Notes under the pieces: model-generated | The model's database searches: none | Told to the model about the DNA's origin: nothing | What the model saw: only the letters and a program-made list of their open reading frames with translations | In this document: positions 10,584 through 20,206 of the stretch, in pieces | Position numbering within the stretch: position 1 is the stretch's first letter | How the letters are laid out: each line of letters opens with the position of its first letter | Translations under genes and position numbers: made by a program | Assembly (NCBI RefSeq): GCF_910596095.1 | Contig: NC_056550.1 | Span: 5,976,501-6,040,500 of the forward strand | Reading direction: 5' to 3' | Origin: Thunnus maccoyii | Lineage: Eukaryota > Chordata > Actinopteri > Scombriformes > Scombridae | DNA: 64,000 bases

Positions 10584-12790
10584 GAAATACACAACCAACG
10601 TCTCATCAACTTTTGGCTTTTATTATTTGAGTTTGTTTTTTTAGTTTGGGTTGGAGATCACCGGTAGTCCAGTTCTCGGCTTTTGTTTTAGTTAAGTTTA
10701 GATGATATTTTGCTTTTGATAGTTTAGGGGGATGCGCTGGGTGCGACGGCCCATTGCGTGGCTGGCTCAGTAGCTTCCCCGTCTTTTGTTCCTTTTGGCC
10801 GGGATCTCCTCCCTTTTTCTTTGCTTTCTTTGCACTTTGAGTACAGTTTATTATTGTTAAAACGAAGCTTGTTGTTTTCATGGTAACTCAGAGATATTGG
10901 TGTCCTTGTATATGTTTCGGTCTCCAGCTGAGCCTCTGTATGTTTAGAGAGGCTGTAACACAATGATTTGATGAGACCATTTTTTTTCTCCTGTCACGCT
11001 TTCAATCTGTCAATAAAACTATGAATCATTTTCAGAAATATTGCTGTTTTGTCACTCTTTTATTTTCCACTGACAACCTTCAGCACAATGGCAAATAGGA
11101 GAGGTTACATCAAGTAGTCTATTTACAACATGACATGTTTATTTTATTGACCTCATTTCAACTTTATTTACACATTACACACAGACAGATCTGGGATTTT
11201 ATATGTCAGTATTTAGAAAAAAAAAGCATCTCCATTTCTGAAGAATATCAAGTTATTCTAACTTGGATACACTGCTGTGATTCTGAAAAACAAACAAGGA
11301 AAACTTCACACGCCACAAAAACCAAGTAGCCTGTGCGTAAAGATGTTCCCGCAGGTTTTACGCACGGACAATGTGCAGGTTTGTGTAGGTGATTAAGAGT
11401 TCAAAGTCCAGCACAACATACATCAGTGAGTACATAACACAATGTGAGAGGCACATATTGCAGGAAGATCGAGCCGTTGCTCAGTAGAGTGTAATACACT
11501 GTTGTGTCCTCAAACATCAAAGTTCACTCACCGACCCTGCTGACAGGTCATGTGGAATATTGAAGCGTGCTGTGGCCTCTCACTTTATCTAACGTTCATG
11601 AAACAATCTGGCAGTCTTCATCTGTCCTCCTCCCCTCCCAAACCTCATTCTGATCAAATGTTAGTCTTAATTAAAGCTTACAGTGATTTCAAAATAAGCT
11701 CATTTCTGCATGAAAAACACATTTCTCATTGTATCTGATTATAGCTTTATCATTTCAAATTCTTATGAATGATCACTTCATGAAGGTTTTTATGGAGACA
11801 AAATAGCAGAAAGTCATGAAGAAAGGACCAGATAATGTCCGACTGATACATCATAACCTGTGAGAATGATGAATGAATGTCCTCACATACTTCAACTACT
11901 GTTAGAACAGTGACAAAGGTGGAGGCTTCACTTGTTACTGTCATACACAGACACAGTCTGACTATCAACAATTGAGTGAGTGACATGTTGCCTCTTGACC
12001 GATCCAAACTTTTTATTTTCCTCCTGGCCAACAGTCAGGTTCATGGACACTGTATGGCACAGTGACGCGCTAGCCACTAACATCTTATTGGCTAGCTTCT
12101 CTATGACAAATGACCGTGAACTGTGTGCACCTCCCAAATACTTGCTCATGTCTCATCATGTGTTGCCAGCAGCAGTCTGAATCACTGCTAGCAGCTGATG
12201 TCATCTGCCGAGGAAGACTGAACTGTTGGAGCTGCTTTTACACTTCAACCTTATGTGAACATATCACATCTTTCACAATAGTTGTACTTTTAACGTGCAA
12301 ACAAATAAATCAATCAAATAAGAATAAACCAATGATCTCACACACAGTTTGTCTGAAAGGAACATTTCTTTTAATCTTGAAAACATGTTTAAAAATGACA
12401 ATTCAACTTCACAAATGTTCAATCATTCTTGTATAAAATTCTAACAATGATTTAGTGATAAATGATGAGGATAGCATATTGATTGTAATCCCGGTTATTT
12501 TTGACCCACTTACGGAAGAGTGTAGCTTCACATTTTCGGAGGTAAACAGCCGAGATTTTGGCCATTTAATCATCCATAAACTTACTGATCGTTAGTCCTT
12601 CATCTGAATGCCGGATCCGGTTGTTTCCGTGTAAGATGTGACGATCGTTAGAATAGTCGGAATTGGTAGACTAAGCCCGACGTTCATCTCGAAGTCAATT
12701 CCGCCGTTTTTCTAGCTGAAAAGGATCGGTAAATTGACTGATTCTTCATTGTAGCGCCGGGTCCAAAAATCGATTTCAACACAGCAAACC

Positions 12791-12997
12791 ATGGACCGAG
12801 TCAGCGGAGTGATATTTGGTTCATTGCAGCAGATATTTGTCTTTCTCCGGGATTTGGTGTCTCAGCTTGATGTACAGCTGGATAACGACGAGTCTCATTG
12901 GCTGGTTGTCATCATTTCCCGCAGAGGAGTCAGACTTGCTGTGATATCCATCAGTGGATTGTTGAATGTGATACTCAACAGGAGTGGTGAAGAGTAG
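12791..12997 (+). CDS. Hypothetical ORF1, 68 aa, diverged array copy 4
   Basis: The most diverged member of the array. It keeps the N-terminus MDRVSGVIFGSL and the core VVIISR...LAVISISGLLNV, but ends earlier (NRSGEE). The 5' flank differs from the other units: the minisatellite is missing and about 160 bp of other sequence (from 12,625) precedes the gene. In its core (RLAVISISG) it resembles the outlying copies at 24.0 and 26.75 kb more than its array neighbours. Confidence 0.3.
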   Translation: MDRVSGVIFGSLQQIFVFLRDLVSQLDVQLDNDESHWLVVIISRRGVRLAVISISGLLNVILNRSGEE

Positions 12998-13017
12998 CAG
13001 AGTTTGAGCACAGCGAC

Positions 13018-13467
13018 ATGTGCGGCGCGGTTGATCCGTGGGACTGTGGGAGCTTCACTCTGACTTCAACAAACAGCTTCATAATGAAACTCTGCAGAGA
13101 GCGACCCTGTCAGATGACGACACACCCACAGTACTGGAGGGGAGGAACCAGAGTGAACTGCACTTCAACCACTACAGGAGCCTCAACTACAACAACATGT
13201 ACACACTCCTCAAACAGTGGACATAACCTGTTCCAGCTTCTCATCTCTGCTAGGTGTTACAGAACAATGTGCACCAAAACCACCAGATCACCTCTCCTCG
13301 TCAACGTAGTCCGCGACTGTTCCCGTGTTTTGTGGGAGTCGGAGCCAGCTTATCGCTCGAGAATCTTTTTGGAGAGACACATAAAGTTTATTGGACTAAT
13401 AAACTTGAAGATCACGCCAAGTCATATTTTCGTTTTTACATATTGGGGATTGTGTTTGGGATTCTGA
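13018..13467 (+). CDS. Hypothetical ORF2, 149 aa, array copy 4
   Basis: The first part is the same as in the other copies up to the Thr-rich stretch (about residue 60). The DNA then diverges, and the remaining frame is unrelated and possibly fortuitous. The overlapping third frame ends soon after the divergence point, at MYTLLKQWT. Confidence 0.2.
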   Translation: MCGAVDPWDCGSFTLTSTNSFIMKLCRERPCQMTTHPQYWRGGTRVNCTSTTTGASTTTTCTHSSNSGHNLFQLLISARCYRTMCTKTTRSPLLVNVVRDCSRVLWESEPAYRSRIFLERHIKFIGLINLKITPSHIFVFTYWGLCLGF

Positions 13468-13597
13468 TACAATCACGTATCTAACAGTTTTTGGATTCAT
13501 CTATGTGTGATTTGAATAAAAATTAATAATGTGTAGACAAACAATGTTAAGTGTGTGTGTGTTGTAGATTGTATGACAGTAAGTCGTCATATATTAT

Positions 13598-14413
13598 CGT
13601 CAATTATATTCTGTTTACAGCCGTATTTTATTTTATTTCGTTTTATTTTGAGACTTTTATTTGCCAAAGTTATTTTTTCCGTTTGTTCTGTTTCATGTTC
13701 TCCATATAGAATAAGAGCTCCTATAAAACATCCATGAGCGGCGTCCTATCCAGCTCTTATTATACATCCATGCTCCCGATGCTCTCGGAACAGAGGGACT
13801 AGTACTATACAGTCAATGTGACTATATAGTAGAGTTACACAAACCTGACATTGACATTCTGGCATTCATGCCAATAAAGCTTGTTGAACTGAACTGAAAT
13901 GAAATTGAGAAAGGAAGAGCAAGAGAAAGAGGAGGAGGAATGAGAGAAATAGAGAGAGGGGAGGAGGAGGAGAAAGAGGTGGAGCAGAGAAATAGAGAGA
14001 GGGAGGAGGAGGAGCAGGGGTGAGGGCGGTAAATGTGCACTTTTTGAAGTACCAAGACAAGGAAGAAAGTACCGAGGCATGGCCGTGCTCGTTCATCTCG
14101 AACAAGCTCGTTCAATGCCTGGCTCATCCTAGGCTTAGCCTCGACTCGAACAGGCCTCCAATGAACCAGGCCGGAGTGTAGGATTCAGAGAGAGAGAGAG
14201 AGGGAGGAGGAGGAGTGAGAGAGAGTGAGAGAGGGAGAGGTGGCGAGAGAAGCGAGGAGGAGGAGGAAAGAGATCATATGTGTTATTCATGCACGTCGTC
14301 AGTGGTGCTGTAGTACTGCTGCTCAATCACCTGTAGGCCTACAGTGCCACGACATACAAAGCGCAAAATAAAGGAAAAGGCGCACAGAAAATCTTTTTCG
14401 CCAATAAATGTGA
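13598..14413 (+). repeat. Segment duplicated at 25,391-26,105
   Basis: Both places share the T-rich start (CAATTATATTCTGTTTAC), CATCCATGAGCGGCGTCC, the CCAATAAAGCTT motif, GA-rich tracts and the end AAATGTGACGAATCT. The similarity stops at 14,413, where the hairpin-rich element begins, so this point marks an insertion or rearrangement edge. The CCAATAAAGCTT...CTGAACTGAA portion looks like the 3' tail of a fish retroelement (inference). GA-rich low-complexity tracts lie at about 13,900-14,020 and 14,185-14,270. Confidence 0.85.
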
Positions 14414-14458
14414 CGAATCTCCAACCAGAAAAAACTTACTGTGATTTTTACAGTAATT

Positions 14459-14530
14459 AACTGGCAGCAATTGACAAGTAACTTACTGTAAATCATTTCA
14501 CAGTAAGTTACTTGTCAATTGCTGCCAGTT
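14459..14530. repeat. Perfect hairpin, 31-bp arms
   Basis: Arms 14,459-14,489 and 14,500-14,530 are exact reverse complements, separated by about 10 nt. They begin AACTGGCAGC and end GCTGCCAGTT. Confidence 0.9.
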
Positions 14531-14533
14531 ATT

Positions 14534-14650
14534 TACTGTAAATAAAAACACAGTACACTTACTGTAATTTATTTTACAGTAAGTTTACTGTGTTTATAAA
14601 CTTACTGTAAAATAAATTACAGTAAGTGTACTGTGTTTTTATTTACAGTA
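14534..14650. repeat. Perfect hairpin, 53-bp arms
   Basis: Arms 14,534-14,586 and 14,598-14,650 are exact reverse complements with an 11-nt loop. They are built from alternating ACTGTAA and TTACAGT motifs. Such an exact long palindrome is either very young or maintained by conversion. Confidence 0.9.
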
Positions 14651-15599
14651 GCAATTGTAAAATAAAATACAGTAATTTTATGCTACTGTGTAATGGATTA
14701 CAGCACCAGACATTTTGCAGTAAATTAGATTACAGTTATTCATATAATGCTGTAAACTTTCAAACAATATTTAAATTTCAATAAATGAGTACAGAACCAA
14801 CTCTTTAAATGACAATTATTTATTATCAGTTGAACAGCAACTACTGCATTTTATTTATTTTCACTGTGCACAGGGATTGTGCACCATGTTTACAGAAATC
14901 TAATGGCCTTCTTCCATATGGCAGAAATACCCACACTGCAATAATATCTGTGATGCACAGTGCAAATGGTTTTCCCTAAGACAGGACAGCAGAACAGAGG
15001 AAGTTGTTTACCCTTAATGACATAAACCGTAGTAAAAGAGCTTGTTGCCTGCAGTTCTACATCTACCACCTCACTTCAGCTGTTTCCTCTTTCACCAATT
15101 CTCCTTTGCAATATATAAAACTGATCTGCTGACCAAACAGCACAAAACATTTTGCATAGACCAATGTCTTCTGACCAATACTGCAGTCTGTTTTACATTT
15201 CCTGTACATGCCTCATAATAAAAGCCACACAGTGGTACACCAGTGAGAAGCTTTTAATGTGAAGTAGCAAACGCAGGAAATATTTGGATTGCATGGGCAT
15301 CAACTTGACACAGTAAATAAATATATAGAAAATAAGAATGAAGTAAATAAATGTTTACTTTTCAGTGTTTGCCATAAAAGAAACAGGGGCCATATGCAAC
15401 TTTCTGTCCTCTAAATATCATTCTATAACAAAGTTTTCAAATGTGTATATTACAAACATTAGCAAATATTACAATGACAACGTTAAAAATGCAATATGTA
15501 AAAAGCTTGCTTAAATCTGTAACCACAGTTAAACAAACCCTCATGAAAAAATAATACAGATGCCATTTAATAAGCCCACTACAAGTTAAAAAACCAAAA

Positions 15600-15920
15600 T
15601 CAAATCACTGAACTTGATATATAGACAATGACACTAGACACTGTTATTTCCTTGAAACAAAACACACTTAGGTAATCTAAACATGTACTTTCAACTGTGG
15701 GAGATTTCACCAGGTACTCAGGTGTCCATTGAGTCTTTAAAATGGTGTTTGTGGATGCGTACTTGTCTGCAAAGAGTCCAACAGCCCACCTCAGTCCACT
15801 TTGCATCACAGGTCCACTGGCCCAAAAGGCTTTGGATGCAGGTCAGGAGCCGCCGGGTGATTTCACTTTGATCCTCCACTGCTGCTTCATGTTCTTCAGC
15901 AAATTGGATGACAGCTACTG
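15600..15920 (-). pseudogene. Coding-like fragment inside the non-autonomous element
   Basis: After a CTACAG acceptor-like site on the minus strand near 15,919 there is a frame beginning AVIQFAEEHEAAVEDQ that looks coding for about 50 residues. Around 15,800 a different frame (RWAVGLFADKYASTN) looks better, which suggests a frameshift. I do not recognise the source. It may be a captured host exon or a degraded element protein. Confidence 0.3.
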
Positions 15921-17059
15921 TAGATGACAAAAAACAAAAATGTTTTACCATTACTGTCAGTGTAATAACCAAGCTAGGATCAAAACACATGTTTTTAAGA
16001 CTCTCAAAGAAAGCTTTTGTAGAATAAGCTACACCTAACAAGATTTTAGGTGTATATATATTTACACAAACACACTCAAACAAAAAAATAGGGTGATGTT
16101 TTCACAGTGAACTAGTATAACAGTGCTGAGTTAGCCAGGGGGTGACACAGGCTAAACACACGTTACGTTAACGTTACTCCTCACCACGCTGCAAGAAGTT
16201 CTGTGACTGTGATTTCTACAGTATCATTACGATTACTGTGTTTTTAGGCCTAATACACAGTACTATTCTGTAAAAATATTCACAGTAATTAACTGTGCAG
16301 AAACACAGTAAATTACCGTGGATTTCACAGCGATTTTTTTACAGTGTACACTGTAAAAAATGACTGTGAAATTTACATAAAAACTATGTAAAATCCCTAC
16401 AGAAAAGTATTGTAAACTCAAAAACATATATTTTTTGTTTAAAGTACAGTGAATTTTTGGAAACTATTAAACAGAATGTTTTTGTTATATTTACAACAAC
16501 AATATGTGATTACAATCAAATTTATTTGTTAAAACTACAAATATTGGTAACAAAAACAGAGAAATACTGTAATACTCATAACAAAACAATTTAGTTAATT
16601 TCACATGCAAATATTGTAAAAACTATAGTTTTAGTCAGTTGTTTTAAAAAATACAAATATATGTAAGTCACTTTACAAGTTTATGCTGTAATTTTAACAT
16701 GATTGATAAAATGATGCAAATTGACGTAGGCCTATTTAAAATGTTTTCACAAAAAAGTTTTATTGTGAACCTGAGAGGTTACCTATCTATTTAAATATAA
16801 AAAATATACAATTTTAATAACATTGCATTTATAATTTAGGCTATTTGTAGCATATTGTAGAGTGTGTGTATAAGACATTCAAATTATTGATATATGCAAA
16901 GTAACACTGTTCAGTCCTAATCCTTGTATGCTTTATGTTTCTTTTAGTCTTTATCATTATCATTTTCACAGGCTAAACAACCTAACAGTGCCACCTCTAA
17001 CCACTTGTACTTTTACTCTCTCATTGTGCACTGAGTCCTCCTAATTTTGAAATTTAAAA

Positions 17060-17263
17060 GTGCGCAGCTGAAGTTCGTCTCTGATTGGATAATGACGTGA
17101 GGGCGGGAGAAGCGCGAACCATTAGCCGTTAGCGTCACTAAGGAGCCAGTGTGCAGTCTGCAGAGCAGAGAACGGAGCAGAAATCTTCGGACCACTTCAT
17201 TTTAAAAGATTTTAGGACAAATCTACAAGTTTTTTGGAGGGTCTGTGGCTGTTCAATTGGAAG
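17060..17263 (+). promoter_or_regulatory. Probable promoter and noncoding first exon of the transposase gene
   Basis: Motifs include an ATTGG (reverse CCAAT) and TGACGTGA (CRE-like) near 17,080-17,100, followed by a GC-richer stretch and a strong donor GGAAG/GTAAGC at 17,263. A matching acceptor AGCACAG at 17,404 places the ATG 22 nt into the next exon. There is no TATA box. Confidence 0.5.
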
Positions 17264-17426
17264 GTAAGCTTCATATTTAGGCTACTCTTTTTTCGAGACC
17301 AGACGAAAATGTGTGCTGAAAGCTAGCTAGCTAGCACCAGTCCATATTTAAGACCAGTAACGTTAGCTCAATGTGTGATAACTTAATTCAGCTGAAAAGC
17401 ACAGGCAAACATTTGAAATCCTAAAA

Positions 17427-20075
17427 ATGATCACCTGCGTCTTTTGTAAAAGCAAATTTGTTACATTAAGAGGCTATGTACTGCATTGCAGAGTACATAG
17501 GAATGAGCCTCATTGTCTTTTCAAATGTGCTGGCGCCAACTGTAGTCAAACATTTACCACTTACTCAGCTTTCAAGGGCCATTTTTATCGTGTGCACAAT
17601 GCACCTGCACCGCAAGCTGCTCCTAAAGCTGTTGTTGCGGATTTAAAATGCGCAGTTTCATTATGTGCCCGCAATTTACACACGGTGAAAGAGCTAGTGT
17701 CTCACTTAAATGATCATTTTGGAGAGGGCAGGTCTGTGTCATGTCCAGTAAGTGGTTGTAAGCATGTGTTTACAAAAAAGTCATCATTTACTTCTCACAT
17801 GTGTAGGAAGCATAAAGCATGCTCCCCTGATGGTATTGATGACATGTACAAGGAAACTCGCCTTCAGCCCCCAAATGTCATTGCCAGTACAGATGATTCA
17901 GAAAGCACACATGAAGCCATGCCAACAGCTAGTGCAGCCAGTGATATGCCAGAGAATGATAGTCAGTCTTATCTCAGAAACATGTGTCTCTTTTACCTTA
18001 AACTGCAAGGACAGCTGCTTATTCCTGCCTCTACTATACAGACTATTGTTGAGGAGATGCAAAATGTGCACGAGTTAGGTCAAGCCTACACAATAACTAA
18101 AGTAAGTTCTTTATTAAAAAATGATATGAGCCTATCAGATGAAGCAGTCACTAAAATATGTGACTGCATTAAAGAGTCAGATTTGTTCTCTGCCTGTCAT
18201 CAGGGACAATTAAGAACAACATACACCAGAAATCAGACATTCACAAAAATGTTTAAGTACACGGAACCCCAAAAAGTGCTATTGGGAATGGATGAAAACA
18301 TGACACAAAAATTTGCGTACTACATACCAGTGGCAGAAACTCTGAAGAGCTTTTTGCACTCCCAGTTATGGAGGAATGCACAGCCACAACAGTTTGGAGA
18401 TCCTGATGTAGAGGTTTTTACGGATTTATATGATGGAAAAATTTTCAAATGTCACCAGTTCTTTAATGAAAACCCTGAAAGCCTCAAACTGATTTTGTAT
18501 CAAGATTCATTTGAAATTGTGAATCCCCTGGGTTCTGCTAAAAAGACACACAAAGTTCTTGCAGTTTATCTTTCATTAGCAAATTTACCCATTCATTTGC
18601 GTTCAAATACTGATAATATGTTTTTAGTCTTGTTGTGTGTTGAGAATGACTTAAAGCGTTTTGGAATAGCCAAAGTTTTCTCAGAGTTGTTGGCAGATCT
18701 GAAATCCTTGGAGACAGATGGAATAAATGTAGATGGAAAAACAGTAAAAGGGGGTCTCTACTGCATTGCTGGGGATAACCTTGGTTCTCATTGCATAGGT
18801 GGGTTTACAGAGAACTTCAGCCGCTCTCAATATTTTTGCAGGTACTGTGACATCACGAGAAGTGAGTTTGAGGCTGATCCAAATGCCTGTGGTCCTCCAC
18901 GCACCCCAGAGACGTATGACACAGCTGTTGCTGATCTCCAGGCTGAAAACATCCAAGACGTCAGAGGAATAAAGGTAAACTCTATCTTTAATACCCTTGA
19001 GTCTTTTCACGTATCCCAACCTGGTCTCCCGCCTTGTTTAGGTCATGACCTCTTTGAAGGAGTCTTGTCATATGATCTAGCACTGTACTTGAAGAACATT
19101 ATAAAAATGAAAAAATGGTTCACATACTCACTCTTAAACAGGCGCATCAAACAGTTTAAGTACAAAGGATCTGAAGCACTCACAAAGCCATGTGCTGTCA
19201 AACCTGACGGAGCCAAGTTATCAGGGCAAGCCATTCAAAACTGGAACCTTCTGAGATTGCTACCAGTTTTGATTGGTGACAAAGTGCAAAATCATGAGGA
19301 TGAAGTATGGCAGTTAGCTCTCCAGCTAAAAGACATTGTGGATCTTATTTGTGCTCAGAACATTTCCTTGTCCCAGATAGCATATCTTGACATTTTGATC
19401 CAAGAATATTTGGAGTTGAGAAAGATGATGTTTCCTGAAATTCAACTCAAACCCAAGCACCACTATTTGCGCCATTATTCAGCACTGTCGTTGAAATTTG
19501 GTCCATTGAGGAGATTATGGACGCTTAGGTTTGAAAGTAAACACAGTTATTTTAAAAGATGTGCCAGACACTTGAAAAACTTCAAAAATATTTGTCAAAC
19601 ATTGTCAGAGCGTCATCAGATGTATCAGGCATATCTTTTAGCTGGGCAAGAATGCAGTAAACTACTGCAAGTGAAGGACAGCTGTGCGTTTTATCCCAAC
19701 CTCTACAGTGACGCTATTAAACATGCAGTCAGGGAGTTAGCCTTTTCAGAAAGCAATACCACAGTTGCCACAGATATTCAGTACAAGGGCACTGCATATA
19801 AAAAAGGACAGTTTCTTGTGTACAGAAATGATGAGTATATGGAGTTTGGTGAACTTCTACTCATCTTGATTCAAAATGACACATCTGTGTATGTTTTGAT
19901 GGATATCCACAAAGGCATCTTCCTCTCAGAATACCATCTGTATTCTGTGACAAAGGACAGTCTTGGGTTACAATGTATCAACATTAATGACCTGCCTGAT
20001 TTCTATCCTTTGGTATCATATATTCTTAATGGATTCCAAGTCATTCCACTAAAACACAGTATTGTGGCAAAATAA
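17427..20075 (+). CDS. EnSpm/CACTA-type transposase with N-terminal C2H2 fingers
   Basis: An 882-aa single-exon frame. Residues 1 to about 130 hold four C2H2-like fingers (starting CVFCKSKF, CAGANCSQTF, CAVSLCARN and CPVSGCKHVF). The central and C-terminal parts show motifs I associate with animal EnSpm transposases: NLPIHLRSNTDNMFL, then GDNLGSHCIGGF with FCRYC, then GHDLFEGV, then LRFESKHSYFKR. The acidic residues in GDNLG, GHDLFEG and RFESKH are plausible catalytic DDE residues (inference). The stop codon lies inside an AATAAA (20,071-20,076), so coding end and poly(A) signal overlap. It is expected to bind element ends and catalyse cut-and-paste movement in the nucleus. Alternatively it could have been co-opted as a host gene, but intact ends with TSD argue for a mobile copy. 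Confidence 0.85.
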   Translation: MITCVFCKSKFVTLRGYVLHCRVHRNEPHCLFKCAGANCSQTFTTYSAFKGHFYRVHNAPAPQAAPKAVVADLKCAVSLCARNLHTVKELVSHLNDHFGEGRSVSCPVSGCKHVFTKKSSFTSHMCRKHKACSPDGIDDMYKETRLQPPNVIASTDDSESTHEAMPTASAASDMPENDSQSYLRNMCLFYLKLQGQLLIPASTIQTIVEEMQNVHELGQAYTITKVSSLLKNDMSLSDEAVTKICDCIKESDLFSACHQGQLRTTYTRNQTFTKMFKYTEPQKVLLGMDENMTQKFAYYIPVAETLKSFLHSQLWRNAQPQQFGDPDVEVFTDLYDGKIFKCHQFFNENPESLKLILYQDSFEIVNPLGSAKKTHKVLAVYLSLANLPIHLRSNTDNMFLVLLCVENDLKRFGIAKVFSELLADLKSLETDGINVDGKTVKGGLYCIAGDNLGSHCIGGFTENFSRSQYFCRYCDITRSEFEADPNACGPPRTPETYDTAVADLQAENIQDVRGIKVNSIFNTLESFHVSQPGLPPCLGHDLFEGVLSYDLALYLKNIIKMKKWFTYSLLNRRIKQFKYKGSEALTKPCAVKPDGAKLSGQAIQNWNLLRLLPVLIGDKVQNHEDEVWQLALQLKDIVDLICAQNISLSQIAYLDILIQEYLELRKMMFPEIQLKPKHHYLRHYSALSLKFGPLRRLWTLRFESKHSYFKRCARHLKNFKNICQTLSERHQMYQAYLLAGQECSKLLQVKDSCAFYPNLYSDAIKHAVRELAFSESNTTVATDIQYKGTAYKKGQFLVYRNDEYMEFGELLLILIQNDTSVYVLMDIHKGIFLSEYHLYSVTKDSLGLQCININDLPDFYPLVSYILNGFQVIPLKHSIVAK

Positions 20076-20206
20076 AGTCCAATTAAAGCTGTTAATTGGA
20101 CTGTTAGTTTGACATTAATATAAGTGTTACCTGATGCATGTCCCTGTTCTGTTAAGTGTATGTACTGTATATTTTTTCTGTTCTGCATTTCTTCTTCAGT
20201 GTAAAT

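Larger units (their letters stand above)
1085..13200 (+). repeat. Tandem array of a 2.8-3.5 kb gene-like unit (partial + 3 full + 1 truncated)
   Basis: Near-identical segments recur in the same orientation. The ORF1 start codon lies at 3,240, 6,499, 9,963 and 12,791, giving periods of 3,259, 3,464 and 2,828 bp. Length differences come from minisatellite size, a roughly 640 bp block (about 4,838-5,475 in the second unit, absent from the first) and loss of the minisatellite in the last unit. The first unit begins in the middle of the unit, at the motif TCTTTTGTTCC. The last diverges from the others after about 13,195. Within a unit the order is minisatellite, ORF1, ORF2, truncated gene-start duplicate, T-rich region with an intron-like segment, hairpin, then a spacer. 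Copies differ by scattered substitutions, which indicates recent amplification or ongoing conversion. An assembly artefact is unlikely because the copies differ in indels. Confidence 0.93.
14414..16346. mobile_element. Non-autonomous CACTG-ended DNA element (EnSpm-like), 5' end uncertain
   Basis: The right end is TTTTTTTACAGTG at 16,346. The interior is filled with short CTGTAA/TTACAG motifs, typical of subterminal transposase-binding repeats. The left part contains two long perfect hairpins. I cannot find a CACTG start on the left, and the boundary is set only by where similarity to 26,105 ends. The middle holds a coding-like fragment on the minus strand but no intact transposase. Confidence 0.55.

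Noticed and set aside
1085-13200. The whole tandem unit as an LTR retrotransposon or a Helitron
   Set aside because: No LTR pair with primer-binding site, no gag/pol or Rep/helicase similarity, and no defined element ends were found; the units simply abut.
13822-14326. Minus-strand Ser/Leu/Pro-rich frames
   Set aside because: They are translations of GA-rich low-complexity DNA.
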